Source: Vicinamibacteria bacterium (lineage in GTDB: Bacteria > Acidobacteriota > Vicinamibacteria > Vicinamibacterales > UBA8438). Taken from it: a stretch of DNA of 54,824 bases. The position numbers and the translations under genes are program-made. The stretch lies in assembly GCA_022820825.1 (NCBI GenBank), contig JAJEEU010000088.1:1-54824 (forward strand), read 5' to 3'. Below the pieces are notes generated by a model that saw only the letters and a list, made by a program, of their open reading frames with translations, did no database searches and was not told the origin of the DNA. Positions 36,316 to 45,445 of this stretch are shown piece by piece (within the stretch, counting starts at the first letter, position 1; every line of letters starts with the position of its first letter).

Positions 36316-37485
36316 ATGAAGCTCACCACGATGCTTGCGGCGGCGGCCTTCGCCGGCGGCGGCCTGCTCGCCGGAACCGTAGCGGACGCCGGCGCCCAGC
36401 CGGGTCAGGACAGCGAACCCTTCCGCGCCGCGGAGTTCGACTTCGGAACGCGCTTCGCGCTGCCGGACGGACTGGCGCCGGAGATCTGGAATCCGGCCAA
36501 GCGCAAGCTGGTGGCCGGGGGGCCGATGATCGGCGGCACCGTCCGCGCGGTGGACCCGCGCACGTACTGCGCCATGGCCGGCGCCGGCTACGACTTCATC
36601 TGGGTGGAGATGCAGCACGAGGCGATCTCGTGGGAGCAGGTGGCACGCATGTGGCGCACCTGCCCGGGGCCGGCCGCGCCCGGCGCGCGCGTGGCCTACG
36701 CCGACGAGCGCGAGATCCAGCACGCGACGGACATGGGCGCCCTGGTCGTCGTCGTGCCCACCGTCGACAGCGTCGAGGAAGCGCAGGAGGCCGTCGACTG
36801 GACCTACTTTCCGCCACTGGGCCGGCGCAGCTTCGGCGGCGGCCAGGGCCCGCGGGAGATGTGGACCGGCGTGCCCGGCGGCTACCGCCAGACGTGGAAC
36901 GACAACGTCGTGCTCATCCTGATGATCGAGACGCTGGAGGGCGTCGAGAACGCGCGCGAGATCGCCCGCATCCCCGGCGTCAGTGCGTTGTTCGCGGCCA
37001 GCGGCGACCTCGGCAACTTCTCCGGCTTCGGCGAGGGCGACCCGGAGTACGAGGCGCTCATCACCGAGGTCGCCGACGCCGCGGTCGACGCCGGCATACA
37101 CGCCTGCGCCCCGCTGCGCTGGGCCAACCGTCCGTCGTTCACATGTTTCCAGGCCGCCACCGAGACGGCCAACATCCTGCGCGGCGCCCAGGCCGAGATC
37201 CAGCAGGCGGAGCAGCGCTTTCGCGGCACGGGCGGCGGCGCTCCGGCGGAGCGTTCCGGTACGGCCGCGCTGCTCGCGGAGCTGACGGCGCAGTGCGGCG
37301 CCATCACCTACGAGGCCGACTGCCACGCCGCGGTCGAGAGCGCCGCAAGCGGGGTCCGCAACGCGCCGGCGGCCGAGCGGGCGCAGGTCGTCCGCCGGCT
37401 GCGCGAGATCATGGGCGCCCACCCGAACCAGGCCGCGCGCATCGGCGAGATTGCCGCCGGCGCCGGGCTGGCAATTACCCGCTGA
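36316..37485 (+). CDS. Exported HpcH/HpaI-type aldolase, copy 2, with C-terminal extension
   Basis: This 389-residue protein has a signal peptide (about 1-26, ADAGAQ) and an HpcH/HpaI TIM barrel. Landmarks are FIWVEMQHEAIS (with the loop His), ARVAYADE, VVVVPTVDSVEEA, the metal Glu in LILMIETLEG and the Asp in ASGDLGNFSG. It is longer than copy 1 by about 110 residues. The extra C-terminal part (about 290-389) is helical, with two Cys (AQCGAITYEADCH), and resembles a haem-free cytochrome-like or helical bundle tail. Its last 11 bases overlap the convergent TVP38-type gene. Confidence 0.8.
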   Translation: MKLTTMLAAAAFAGGGLLAGTVADAGAQPGQDSEPFRAAEFDFGTRFALPDGLAPEIWNPAKRKLVAGGPMIGGTVRAVDPRTYCAMAGAGYDFIWVEMQHEAISWEQVARMWRTCPGPAAPGARVAYADEREIQHATDMGALVVVVPTVDSVEEAQEAVDWTYFPPLGRRSFGGGQGPREMWTGVPGGYRQTWNDNVVLILMIETLEGVENAREIARIPGVSALFAASGDLGNFSGFGEGDPEYEALITEVADAAVDAGIHACAPLRWANRPSFTCFQAATETANILRGAQAEIQQAEQRFRGTGGGAPAERSGTAALLAELTAQCGAITYEADCHAAVESAASGVRNAPAAERAQVVRRLREIMGAHPNQAARIGEIAAGAGLAITR

Positions 37486-38035
37486 ACAGCCACGTGCCGC
37501 CGGCGACGTAGAAGGCGACGATCGGGATCTCGCCCACCGTTACGCCGAGCAGGAACTTGCCGACCGGCATCCGCAGCGAACCGGCCGCGTAGCAGATGAC
37601 GTCTGTCGGCACGAACGGGAAGGCCGACCAGCCGGCGACAATCCAGAAACCGCGGGTGCGCACCTGCTCTTCCAGCCAGCGCACGCGCGCCGCGTGGCGG
37701 CGCTCGAACAGCTCGGCGAGACCCAGGAAGTCGAAGAAGTAGTAGATGATCGCCGCCGACGCGACGACCGCCGCCAGCGACACCGAGAAGACCAGCATGT
37801 AGCGCTCGGGGAACAGCAGCGTGCCGGCCACGATCAGCACCGTGCTCGGCACCAGCGTCACGGGCCGCAGCACGCTCACGACGGCGTACGCCAGCAGCAC
37901 GAACGGCCCCGAGCGCCGCAGCACGTCGACCAGATTCGCCGCGTCGATCAGCTCCGGCCGCCGCGCGTACAGCACGGTGAGCGCGAGGGTCACGGCCAGC
38001 CAGAAGCCGCAGGCGATGCGCCGGCTGGTCGTCAT
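37475..38035 (-). CDS. TVP38/TMEM64 (DedA-like) membrane protein
   Basis: This 186-residue protein has five or so hydrophobic segments. It has the VTT/SNARE-associated domain pattern VTLVPSTVLIVAGTLLF and, after the amphipathic linker, FPFVPTDVICYAAGSLRMPVGKFLLG. The P(x)n.G..F.LG pattern is typical of TVP38/DedA proteins, which flip undecaprenyl phosphate or phospholipids. The minus-strand gene upstream begins 17 bp away, so it is likely co-transcribed with the isomerase gene. Confidence 0.8.
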   Translation of the reverse strand: MTTSRRIACGFWLAVTLALTVLYARRPELIDAANLVDVLRRSGPFVLLAYAVVSVLRPVTLVPSTVLIVAGTLLFPERYMLVFSVSLAAVVASAAIIYYFFDFLGLAELFERRHAARVRWLEEQVRTRGFWIVAGWSAFPFVPTDVICYAAGSLRMPVGKFLLGVTVGEIPIVAFYVAGGTWLFSG

Positions 38036-38052
38036 GGCGGCGGGGCTGCCAA

Positions 38053-38961
38053 CTACAGGACCTGCGCCTCACGCATTACGGCCTCGCACTTGGCGCGGAT
38101 CTCCGTGGCCGCGTCGAACGGGTCCCGCTCCACGATGTCCGCCCGGAACAGCTCGACCGACAGCGCGCCGTCGTAGCCCTTCCCGGCGAGCTTGCGCAGA
38201 ATGCGCACCAGCGGCGCGATGCCGTCACCTGGAATGAGCCGGGCGTCGTTGTCGATCAGCTCGCGCGGCGTATCGAGCAGGTCCTGAAAGTGCGCGTGCG
38301 CCAGCTCGCCCGGCTGCAGCAGATCCAGATCGTCGAGCTTGCTCAGGCCCGACCAGAAGTGGAAGAAGTCGAGCATCGGCCGGACACTCGGGTGATCCGC
38401 CGCGCGGATCACCCGGAGCGCCGACGTCAGCGTCGCCAGGTGGGTGGAGGTGCGGATGAACTCGATCATCGCCGTCAGGCCGTGCCCGCGCGCGATATCC
38501 CCCGCCTCGCGGATGCAGTCGGGCGTCGCCGCGAAGTCGTCCGCCGTGACCGGGCGCGTGGTGATCGAAGGCGAGTAGATGCGCGGAACGCCCAGGCTGG
38601 CGAACTGTTCGCAGCGCCGGCGCCAGGTGTCCAGGGACGCCGACCGCTCGGGTCCGGGGATCCAGATGTCCTGCAGCAGGACCGCGGCGGAGACGGGCGC
38701 CAGACCCAGATCCGCCAGCACGCGCCCGGCGGCGGCCAGCGTATCGCGCTCGAGGAAGCCGTCGAGCAGGCTGTCGCTCAGCTCGACGTGGCGGATGCCC
38801 GCCCGCGCCCAGCCTTCGAGGGAGCCGCGGTAGCCCGCCGCGCGCGACGTGTTCTGGTGGATGGCGAGCAGCATCTTGCCGGGAGGCGCCGTCTGCGCCG
38901 CGGCCGCGTGCGCCAGCGGCGCGGCGAGCGGCGCCGCCAGCAGCGCGCGCCGCGTGAGCAT
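38053..38961 (-). CDS. Exported xylose-isomerase-like TIM barrel (sugar phosphate isomerase/epimerase family)
   Basis: This 302-residue protein starts at the ATG at 38961, which has GGAGGG 9 bases upstream; an in-frame ATG inside that Shine-Dalgarno was rejected. A Tat-like signal (LTRRALLAAPLAAPLAHAAAAQ) precedes an AP_endonuc_2 barrel: GWARAGIRHVELSD, AMIEFIR (metal Glu), PMLDFFHFW (Asp), AHAHFQDL and GALSVELF (Glu). The family includes isomerases and epimerases that are normally cytoplasmic, and the export signal is notable. A TACAAT -10 is at 39015-39020. Confidence 0.8.
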   Translation of the reverse strand: MLTRRALLAAPLAAPLAHAAAAQTAPPGKMLLAIHQNTSRAAGYRGSLEGWARAGIRHVELSDSLLDGFLERDTLAAAGRVLADLGLAPVSAAVLLQDIWIPGPERSASLDTWRRRCEQFASLGVPRIYSPSITTRPVTADDFAATPDCIREAGDIARGHGLTAMIEFIRTSTHLATLTSALRVIRAADHPSVRPMLDFFHFWSGLSKLDDLDLLQPGELAHAHFQDLLDTPRELIDNDARLIPGDGIAPLVRILRKLAGKGYDGALSVELFRADIVERDPFDAATEIRAKCEAVMREAQVL

Positions 38962-39014
38962 GGCCCTACCCTCCATCGACGTCCGACCGTTCAACTCGAC
39001 GTTACCGGTAGCAG

Positions 39015-39020
39015 ATTGTA
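39015..39020 (-). promoter_or_regulatory. -10 box for the exported isomerase gene
   Basis: TACAAT on the minus strand (5 of 6 consensus) is 54 bases before the start codon. A -35 is not clear. The divergent selenoprotein gene starts 53 bp away. Confidence 0.4.
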
Positions 39021-39072
39021 TCCGCGCGTCCGCTTGGGTACAGCAACGCTGTGATGCAAGAATAGAGGAACC

Positions 39073-39534
39073 ATGCCGAAGCGTCTCGCACTGCTCGCCG
39101 CGGGGTTCGCGTTGCTGGTCTCCGGTACGACGGTCGCCGCGCTCCTGGCCCAGGAGGCCCGGCCGGTCGTCGAAGTCTACAAGTCGCCCACCTGAGGCTG
39201 CTGCGGGGTGTGGGTCGCACACCTTGAGCGCAACGGCTTCAAAGTTAACGCGCACGACGTACCGAGCATGGCCGGCGTCAAGCGGCAGGCCGGCGTGCCC
39301 CGCGCCGTCTACTCCTGCCACACCGCCGTCGTCGACGGCTATATCGTCGAGGGGCACGTGCCGGCGGACGACATCAAGCGGCTGCTGGACGAGCGTCCCG
39401 ACGTGAGGGGAATCGGCGTGGCCGGCATGCCGATCGGCTCGCCCGGCATGGAAGGCCCCAACCCGCAGCCCTACGACGTGCTGGCGTTCGACGCGGACGG
39501 CAACCTCAGCCACTTCGCGTCGCACTCGCCGTAA
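39073..39534 (+). CDS. DUF411-family metal-binding protein; predicted selenoprotein (TGA at codon 41 read as Sec)
   Basis: A 153-residue product is obtained by reading TGA (39193-39195) as selenocysteine. The signal peptide or anchor is residues 1-27. The mature part begins EVYKSPT-U-GCCGVWVAHLERNGF, whereas DUF411 proteins normally have a Cys in that place (CGCC). The frame is the same before and after the codon, and the downstream half is fully DUF411-like (VPSMAGVKRQAGVP, SCHTAVVDGYIVEGHVPADDI, GVAGMPIGSPGME). A SECIS-like hairpin follows at the right distance. A pipeline would call only the part from 39208. DUF411 genes often sit with copper or metal resistance genes; here the gene is 43 bp upstream of an ABC exporter operon. 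The alternative is a nonsense mutation, which would be a coincidence in this exact codon. Confidence 0.75.
39204..39226 (+). promoter_or_regulatory. Predicted bacterial SECIS hairpin
   Basis: A stem GGUGUG/CACACC (39207-39212 with 39218-39223) encloses the loop GGUCG and can be extended by two G-U pairs and one C-G pair. The loop starts 17 nt after the UGA. The well known E. coli fdhF SECIS has a GGUC-type apical loop at a similar distance. The G and U bound by SelB are kept. Confidence 0.65.
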
Positions 39535-39577
39535 TCGCCGCCCGGCACAGCAACCCGCGCGGACCGCGGCGCGACCG

Positions 39578-40792
39578 ATGCTGATCCTGAAGATGGCGTG
39601 GCGCAACATCGGCCGCAACCGCCGGCGGACCGTGGTCACGGTCGGCGCGATGGCCTTCGGTCTCTACGCCATGGTCATCTGGTTCGGCATGCTCCAGGGA
39701 CTGCTGGACGACATGGAGGAGACCGTCGTCGAGGTCGAGCTCGGCGACCTGCAGATCCACGCGCCGACCTACCTCGACGACCCGTCGCTCTACACGGACA
39801 TCGAAGACTTCGAAGCGCTGCTCGCCAGACTGGAGGCGGCGGGATTCCGGGCCAGCGCGCGGCTGGTCGGCGCCGGACTCGCGGCGGCCCACGACTCGGC
39901 GGCCGGCGCGTCGCTGCGCGGCATCGACGTGCAGGGCAACGCACGTGTGAGCGTCATCTCGACGCGGCTCGCCGCGGGGGAGTGGCTCGACGACGGCGAC
40001 CGGGCGGGGGTGGTGGTGGGACGGCGCCTCGCCCGCACGCTCGACCTGGCCGTGGGCGACGAGTTGGTCGTCCTGAGCCAGACGACCGACGGCGCCATCG
40101 CGAACGATCTCTACCTGGTGCGCGGAATCCTCGAGAGCGTGAGCGACGGCGTCGACCGCTCAGCCGTCTTCCTCACCGACGCGGCGTTCCGCGAGCTGTT
40201 CCTGATGCCGGCGGGAGCGCACGAGGTCGTGGTGCGCAAGCCGGACGACCTCGAGCTGGCCGCGGCCCTGGAGACCGTGCGGGGTCTGGCCCCCGGTCTC
40301 GACACGCGGTCGTGGCGGTCGCTGGTGCCGACGATCGCGACCTACCTCGACTCGGCCCGTCAGATGATGGGCTTCATCTCCGCCATCGTCTACATCGTCA
40401 TCGCGATTCTCATCCTGAACGCCATGCTGATGGCGGTGTTCGAGCGCATCCGCGAGTTCGGCGTGCTGAAGGCGCTCGGCGTAGAGCCGCGCCAGGTGCT
40501 GTCGATCATCTTCGTCGAGAGCGCGCTGCAGACCGGCCTCGCCCTGGCAATCGGCCTGGCGCTCTCGCTGCCGACGCTCTGGTACCTGGTCGAGTTCGGC
40601 ATCGACACCGGCGCGCTCGGCGGGGTGAGCGTCATCGGCGCGACGTTCGCGACCGTGTGGCGGGCGGCGGTGTCGCCGGTCACGTTTGCCACGCCGGCGC
40701 TGACGCTGATCCTGCTGGTGCTGGCGGCGGTGATATATCCGGCCCTGAAGGCGGCCAGGATCAGCCCGGTCGAGGCCATGCGGCACCAGTGA
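39578..40792 (+). CDS. ABC transporter permease, FtsX/MacB-like (1)
   Basis: This 404-residue permease has the layout helix - large extracytoplasmic MacB-type domain (about 40-260) - three helices. The start LKMAWRNIGRNRRRTVVTVGAMAFG is the typical amphipathic 'WRN..RNRRRT' lead. The end (FERIREFGVLKALGVEPRQVL, then ALKAARISPVEAMRHQ) is the FtsX domain. Such permeases form heterodimers with an ATPase and move lipoproteins, antibiotics or siderophores out or between membranes. It is the first of three ABC genes after the DUF411 gene and precedes permease 2 by 11 bp. Confidence 0.85.
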   Translation: MLILKMAWRNIGRNRRRTVVTVGAMAFGLYAMVIWFGMLQGLLDDMEETVVEVELGDLQIHAPTYLDDPSLYTDIEDFEALLARLEAAGFRASARLVGAGLAAAHDSAAGASLRGIDVQGNARVSVISTRLAAGEWLDDGDRAGVVVGRRLARTLDLAVGDELVVLSQTTDGAIANDLYLVRGILESVSDGVDRSAVFLTDAAFRELFLMPAGAHEVVVRKPDDLELAAALETVRGLAPGLDTRSWRSLVPTIATYLDSARQMMGFISAIVYIVIAILILNAMLMAVFERIREFGVLKALGVEPRQVLSIIFVESALQTGLALAIGLALSLPTLWYLVEFGIDTGALGGVSVIGATFATVWRAAVSPVTFATPALTLILLVLAAVIYPALKAARISPVEAMRHQ

Positions 40793-40803
40793 GGGGGTTG
40801 GAC

Positions 40804-42051
40804 ATGAGGGCCGGCAATCTCGCGACGATGGCGTGGCGCAATCTGTGGCGGAACCGGCGCCGCACCGTCATCACGCTCTCGGCGATCGTCTTCGGCGTCT
40901 TCCTGGCCGTCATCATGATGGCGATGCAGGATCGCAACTGGGCGGACATGATTCGCCTGGCGGCGCGGCTCGGCGCGGGCCACGTGACGCTGCAGCATCC
41001 GGAGTACTACGACAGCCCCACCCTCACCCGCCCGGTGGGAGGGACCGCCGAGCTGCGGCGGCTGGCCGCCGACAACCCGCGGGTCATCCGCGTCGTGGAG
41101 CGGATCACCGGTTTCAGCATGCTGTCGACCGCGCACGACAACATCGGCGCCGGCTTCATCGCCGTCTCCCCGACGGACGAGGACGAGGAGACCCTGTCGC
41201 TCCTCGAAGCGGTCGTGGAGGGCGAGTTCTTCGAGTCGTCGGCGGACGGCGGCATCATCCTGGGCGCGAAGCTCGCGTCGAACCTGGACGTCGCGCTCGG
41301 GTCCAAGGTGGTCTACACCCTGACCGACAAGGAGGGCGAGATCGTCAGCGGCCTGGCGCGGGTTTCCGGCATCATCGAGACCGGCTCGCCCGGCGTCGAC
41401 GGGGGCATCTGCCTGCTGCCGATCGACACGGTGCGGGAAGCCATCGGCTTCGGGCCCGACGAGGCGATTCAGGTCGCGGCGTTCGTCGACGATCAGCGCG
41501 TCACCGACCGCGTGGTGGCGGACCTCGGCCGAGCCGCGCCGGCAGGCGTCGCCGTGCTGCCGTGGCACGAGCTGCAGCCGGACCTGGCGGTCTTCATCGC
41601 CATGAAGGTCGGCGGCTCGAAGGTCATGATGTTCGTGCTCGCCCTGCTCGTGGCGGCCGGCATCTTCAACACCCTCTTCGTCAGCGTGATGGAGCGCCTG
41701 CGCGAGTTCGGCATCATGCTCGCCGTCGGCTTCAGCCCGGGGCAGCTCTTCCGGCTGGTGATGCTGGAGAGCGCCTGGCTGGCGGTCGTGGGCCTGACGG
41801 CCGCCGCCCTGTTCACAATCGGACCGTACCTCTATCTCGCCTCGACCGGCATCGACATGTCGGCCCTGGTCGCGGCGGACCAGATGGAGATCGCCGGCGT
41901 AGGCATGTCGTCGGTGATGCGCGTCGGCATCTACGGCGAGAGCGTGCTGCTCATCGGCTTTTCGGCACTCGCCGCCATCCTGCTCTCCGGCGTCTATCCG
42001 GCCTGGCGGGCCGGACACGCCGATCCGGTGGAGACCATCCGGCTGGTGTGA
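40804..42051 (+). CDS. ABC transporter permease, FtsX/MacB-like (2)
   Basis: This 415-residue second permease is of the same type as the previous gene: MAWRNLWRNRRRTVITLSAIVFG start, extracytoplasmic domain (about 45-270), and FtsX segments MERLREFGIMLAVGFSPGQLF and AWRAGHADPVETIRLV. I start at the ATG at 40804 after GGGGG. Two non-identical permeases plus one ATPase resemble LolCDE-type lipoprotein release systems more than the single-chain MacB. No adaptor protein is present. Confidence 0.85.
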   Translation: MRAGNLATMAWRNLWRNRRRTVITLSAIVFGVFLAVIMMAMQDRNWADMIRLAARLGAGHVTLQHPEYYDSPTLTRPVGGTAELRRLAADNPRVIRVVERITGFSMLSTAHDNIGAGFIAVSPTDEDEETLSLLEAVVEGEFFESSADGGIILGAKLASNLDVALGSKVVYTLTDKEGEIVSGLARVSGIIETGSPGVDGGICLLPIDTVREAIGFGPDEAIQVAAFVDDQRVTDRVVADLGRAAPAGVAVLPWHELQPDLAVFIAMKVGGSKVMMFVLALLVAAGIFNTLFVSVMERLREFGIMLAVGFSPGQLFRLVMLESAWLAVVGLTAAALFTIGPYLYLASTGIDMSALVAADQMEIAGVGMSSVMRVGIYGESVLLIGFSALAAILLSGVYPAWRAGHADPVETIRLV

Positions 42052-42070
42052 AGACCTCCGGGGGCGATCC

Positions 42071-42781
<711 letters not shown>

Positions 42782-42810
42782 CGCCGGCCGCAGCCTGCGC
42801 GGAGGCGCCG

Positions 42811-43323
42811 CTACCGCAGGGCCGAAAACTCGGTGGCGTCCATGTACGCCGACTCGATCTTCAGCACCTTGACGCCGGCGCGCGCGTAGTCCTCGCGGAA
42901 GCTGCGCATGCCCTCTGCGTCCCGTACGAACGAGTCCCAGTTCGCATCGGCCGCCTCGCGGCTGGCGTGCCCCAGGATGTAGACGAGCGTGTCGCGCGAC
43001 CATTCGCACGGCCCGTAGTCGAATGCCGGGGACAGGATGGTGGACGCCGGCCCGGCGACGCCGCACTGCGGGTCGTCCTGCGGGATGAAGTAGGCCACGT
43101 TGGTCATGCCGTGGCGCGCAAACATCCCCGTCACGTTGTCGCGGAACACGCCGCTGAGCGCCTCGACCTTGCCGTCCGCTACCGTGTACATCCGGATTTC
43201 GAACACGCGGTCGCTGCGCTGCGCCTCCGCCGCCGTCGCGGCCGGCCAGCCGCGGCCGAGCGCGAACGCGCACAGGCACAGGGCGGCCACAAGCAGACCC
43301 CGCGTCACCCAATGTCCATGCAT
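42811..43323 (-). CDS. Exported NIPSNAP-family protein
   Basis: This 170-residue protein has a signal peptide (to about 33, ATAAEA), then the NIPSNAP domain: VFEIRMYTVADGKVEALSGVF and WDSFVRDAEGMRSF, with a dimeric ferredoxin-like (Dabb) fold. The function of bacterial NIPSNAPs is unsettled. It is the last gene of a minus-strand operon (NTF2-like, VOC, MBL, NIPSNAP) with gaps of 11-21 bp. Two Cys (QCGV, GPCEW) are spaced for a disulfide in the envelope. Confidence 0.8.
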   Translation of the reverse strand: MHGHWVTRGLLVAALCLCAFALGRGWPAATAAEAQRSDRVFEIRMYTVADGKVEALSGVFRDNVTGMFARHGMTNVAYFIPQDDPQCGVAGPASTILSPAFDYGPCEWSRDTLVYILGHASREAADANWDSFVRDAEGMRSFREDYARAGVKVLKIESAYMDATEFSALR

Positions 43324-43344
43324 CGTCTACCTCGCCTTTTGCTG

Positions 43345-44253
43345 CTAGGGGAGCTCGTCGTAGATGATTTGCGCGTTGGCCTGCAGCCGCTGCTCCGTCG
43401 CCGCGTCGTAACCGCTGAACCGGGCTGACGGCGTCCATGAAGCCGCGAACTCCTCGACCGAGCGGCCGGCCTGCCTGGCCGCGCGCACGGCGTCCACGAA
43501 TTCGCTGACGTAATCGGCGAACTCCGCCAGGTCGTCGGGCGCCATCTGCGTGCTGTGGCCGGTGATGTAGGTGTCCACGGCCGTCAGCGTGCGGTGCGCG
43601 TTGCGCAGCGTGCCCGGAAAGTCGACGCCGCTGCCGCCGTTGTTCGCGTCGAGCAGCGGCATGCCCTTGCCGGCGAACATGTCGCCCGTATGCGCGTAGC
43701 GCAGCGCCGGGAACACCACCCACGCGTCGCCGCCCGTGTGGCCGCGGCCGAAGTGGTACAGGTCCACCTGGTCGGCGCCGCTGCCCAGGGTCAGCCGGTC
43801 CGTGAACGTGCGCGTGGGCATGCCCCGGCCGTTGCTGGCGGCGAACACGTTCTCACCGGCGAAGTTGAGGCCGGAGATGTCGTTCCATTCCTGCATCAGC
43901 CGCTCGGTGTTGGCGTGCGTCACCACCTCGACCGCCGCGGGGAACTCCACGTTGCCGCCGACGTGGTCGAAGTGCGTATGGGTGTTGATGATCGTGCTGA
44001 CCGGCTGGGAGGTCAGCTCGGCGATCTTGTCGAGCAGCGGCTGCCCCCAGCCGGGCATCTTCGTGTCCACCAGCACCACGCCGCCGCCGGTGACGAACGC
44101 GGCCGAGTTGCCGCCGCCCCCGCGCAGCACGTACAGGTTGTCCTCGAGCTGCTCGACCTCGACGACCCGCTCCTCATCCTGCCGGCCGGCTGCGACGGCG
44201 ATCGACAGACCGCCCACCGCCAGCAGCAGAGCTATCGCAATTGCTCTATTCAT
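43345..44253 (-). CDS. Exported MBL-fold metallo-hydrolase
   Basis: This 302-residue protein has a signal peptide (about 1-24, SIAVAAG), the zinc motif THTHFDHVGG (91-100 region), FGRGHTGGDAWV, HTGDMFAGKG and TGHSTQM. The pattern LRGGGGNSAAFVTGGGVVLVDTK is typical of the class-B-like SoxH/quinoprotein relay group found in acidobacteria. All zinc ligands of the family are visible. It is a different branch from the lactonase-like lipoprotein at 6145. It probably hydrolyses an ester or thioester in the periplasm; the substrate is unknown. Confidence 0.85.
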   Translation of the reverse strand: MNRAIAIALLLAVGGLSIAVAAGRQDEERVVEVEQLEDNLYVLRGGGGNSAAFVTGGGVVLVDTKMPGWGQPLLDKIAELTSQPVSTIINTHTHFDHVGGNVEFPAAVEVVTHANTERLMQEWNDISGLNFAGENVFAASNGRGMPTRTFTDRLTLGSGADQVDLYHFGRGHTGGDAWVVFPALRYAHTGDMFAGKGMPLLDANNGGSGVDFPGTLRNAHRTLTAVDTYITGHSTQMAPDDLAEFADYVSEFVDAVRAARQAGRSVEEFAASWTPSARFSGYDAATEQRLQANAQIIYDELP

Positions 44254-44266
44254 GATGTCCCCCCTC

Positions 44267-44845
44267 TCAACGGTCGCGCGGGCGATCGTCCGGATCGCAG
44301 AGATCGCCGAGCTTGCCCGAGCCGCCGCAGTAGCCCACGTCCTGGAGCTGCACCGGAATGCCGTCCGGATCGCTGAACATCAGCTCCTCGGCGGGCGAAT
44401 CGGAGTCGGCGCGCAACCGGCTGCGCGCCTCGCCGCCGGGCTCGGCGAGTCGCCCTGCGACCTCCGTGGCGTCGAAGTTCTCCATCCCCAGGCAGAAATG
44501 GTTGATGTGCGGGCGGTCGCCCTGCGAGAGCGCGATGAAGTCCGGTCCTCCACCGATGCCGAGCACCGGCACGGTCGGGGCGTCCCAGTCCCGCTCCGTG
44601 CCCTGCGTCGTGACCAGCGGCAGTCCCAGCACGCGCTGGTAGAACTCCTGCGAGCGCTGGAGGTCCGAGACCACGACCGTGACATGGTTCATCGTCTGCA
44701 CGCTGAGCGGCCTCGCCCCCTGCGCCGCGGGAGCGGCAGCCGCAGGCCGCGCGACGGCCAGCGCGGTGAGTGCGAGCACCAGCTCGCGGCGGGTCATGCG
44801 CCCGCGTTCGTAACGCCTGACGAGCTGTTCGATGGCTGCGCTCAT
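44267..44845 (-). CDS. Tat-exported VOC family protein
   Basis: This 192-residue protein has a Tat-like signal (about 16-40, MTRRELVLALTALAVARPAAA) preceded by a short N-extension. A VOC unit follows: MNHVTVVVSDLQRSQEFYQRVLGLP (positions about 53-77), INHFCLGMENFDA and MFSDPDGIPVQLQDVGY. The two metal His, in NHV and NHF, and the Glu/Gln region are present, but the C-terminal ligand reads QLQ rather than the usual QLE, so it may bind metal differently. It lies in the four-gene exported-protein operon. Confidence 0.8.
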   Translation of the reverse strand: MSAAIEQLVRRYERGRMTRRELVLALTALAVARPAAAAPAAQGARPLSVQTMNHVTVVVSDLQRSQEFYQRVLGLPLVTTQGTERDWDAPTVPVLGIGGGPDFIALSQGDRPHINHFCLGMENFDATEVAGRLAEPGGEARSRLRADSDSPAEELMFSDPDGIPVQLQDVGYCGGSGKLGDLCDPDDRPRDR

Positions 44846-44856
44846 GATGCTCTCCT

Positions 44857-45357
44857 TTATTGCGCGAATGCAGGACTCGGGTCACTGTAGCCGGTCCTGA
44901 CCTGGATGCGCCAACCCGCCGGCGTCTTCACGAAGACGTCGTCGTAGTGTCCGGACGCCACCTCGGTCGGCACGGCGCTGCTCACGTCCAGCATGATCCA
45001 GTACGCGCGACCTTCCGCGCCCTCCGCGGTCGGCGTCACGACGATGCTGCCGTTCCAGTGGCGGATGTCCGGCCCGCCGGCCGTGCGCGCGAACGTCCTT
45101 GCCCGGTACTCGGCCAGCTCCTCCTGACCGACGTACTTCTCGTCGCGAAACTGGAAGATCCCGTCGTCGGCGAAGACCGACAGCCACATCTCGCCGTTCC
45201 GCAGATCGACGCCCTGGTTGTAGCGCGCGTAGAGCTGCTCGATCTCGGCGTAGTCCTGCGCCGTCAGGGAAGCGTCGCTCCGCAGTGCGGAGACCCAGCC
45301 GGCGCCGCCGACGAAACCGATCAGGGCGACCGCAACCAACGCACTGATTCTAGGCAT
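44857..45357 (-). CDS. Exported NTF2-like (SnoaL) protein
   Basis: This 166-residue protein starts at the ATG at 45357, behind GAGGAGGAG. It has a signal peptide and an NTF2 fold: YAEIEQLYARYNQGVDLRNGEMWLSVFADDGIF and WRIQVRTGYSDPSPAFAQ. Such folds are ketosteroid isomerases, polyketide cyclases or dehydratases; here the function is not readable. It begins the four-gene minus operon down to 42811. Confidence 0.8.
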   Translation of the reverse strand: MPRISALVAVALIGFVGGAGWVSALRSDASLTAQDYAEIEQLYARYNQGVDLRNGEMWLSVFADDGIFQFRDEKYVGQEELAEYRARTFARTAGGPDIRHWNGSIVVTPTAEGAEGRAYWIMLDVSSAVPTEVASGHYDDVFVKTPAGWRIQVRTGYSDPSPAFAQ

Positions 45358-45436
45358 GGCTCCTCCTCTGGCAGCCGGACCGCACGCTGCCGGCCTCCAC
45401 CCATACGCTACCGGCATCCGCGCGGCGCCGCAATCG

Positions 45437-45445
45437 TGCTATGCT
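45437..45445 (+). promoter_or_regulatory. Putative extended -10 for the helicase gene
   Basis: TGCTATGCT is an extended -10, predicting a leader of about 180 nt before the ATG at 45631. A long leader is usual for cold-regulated RNA helicases. A 6-bp GCCCGC/GCGGGC hairpin lies at about 45557-45575 inside it. Confidence 0.35.

Noticed and set aside
39178..39240. DUF411 gene as a plain pseudogene or truncated gene starting at 39208
   Set aside because: The frame is intact on both sides, the stop falls exactly on a motif cysteine, and a SECIS-like hairpin follows, so recoding is the better explanation.
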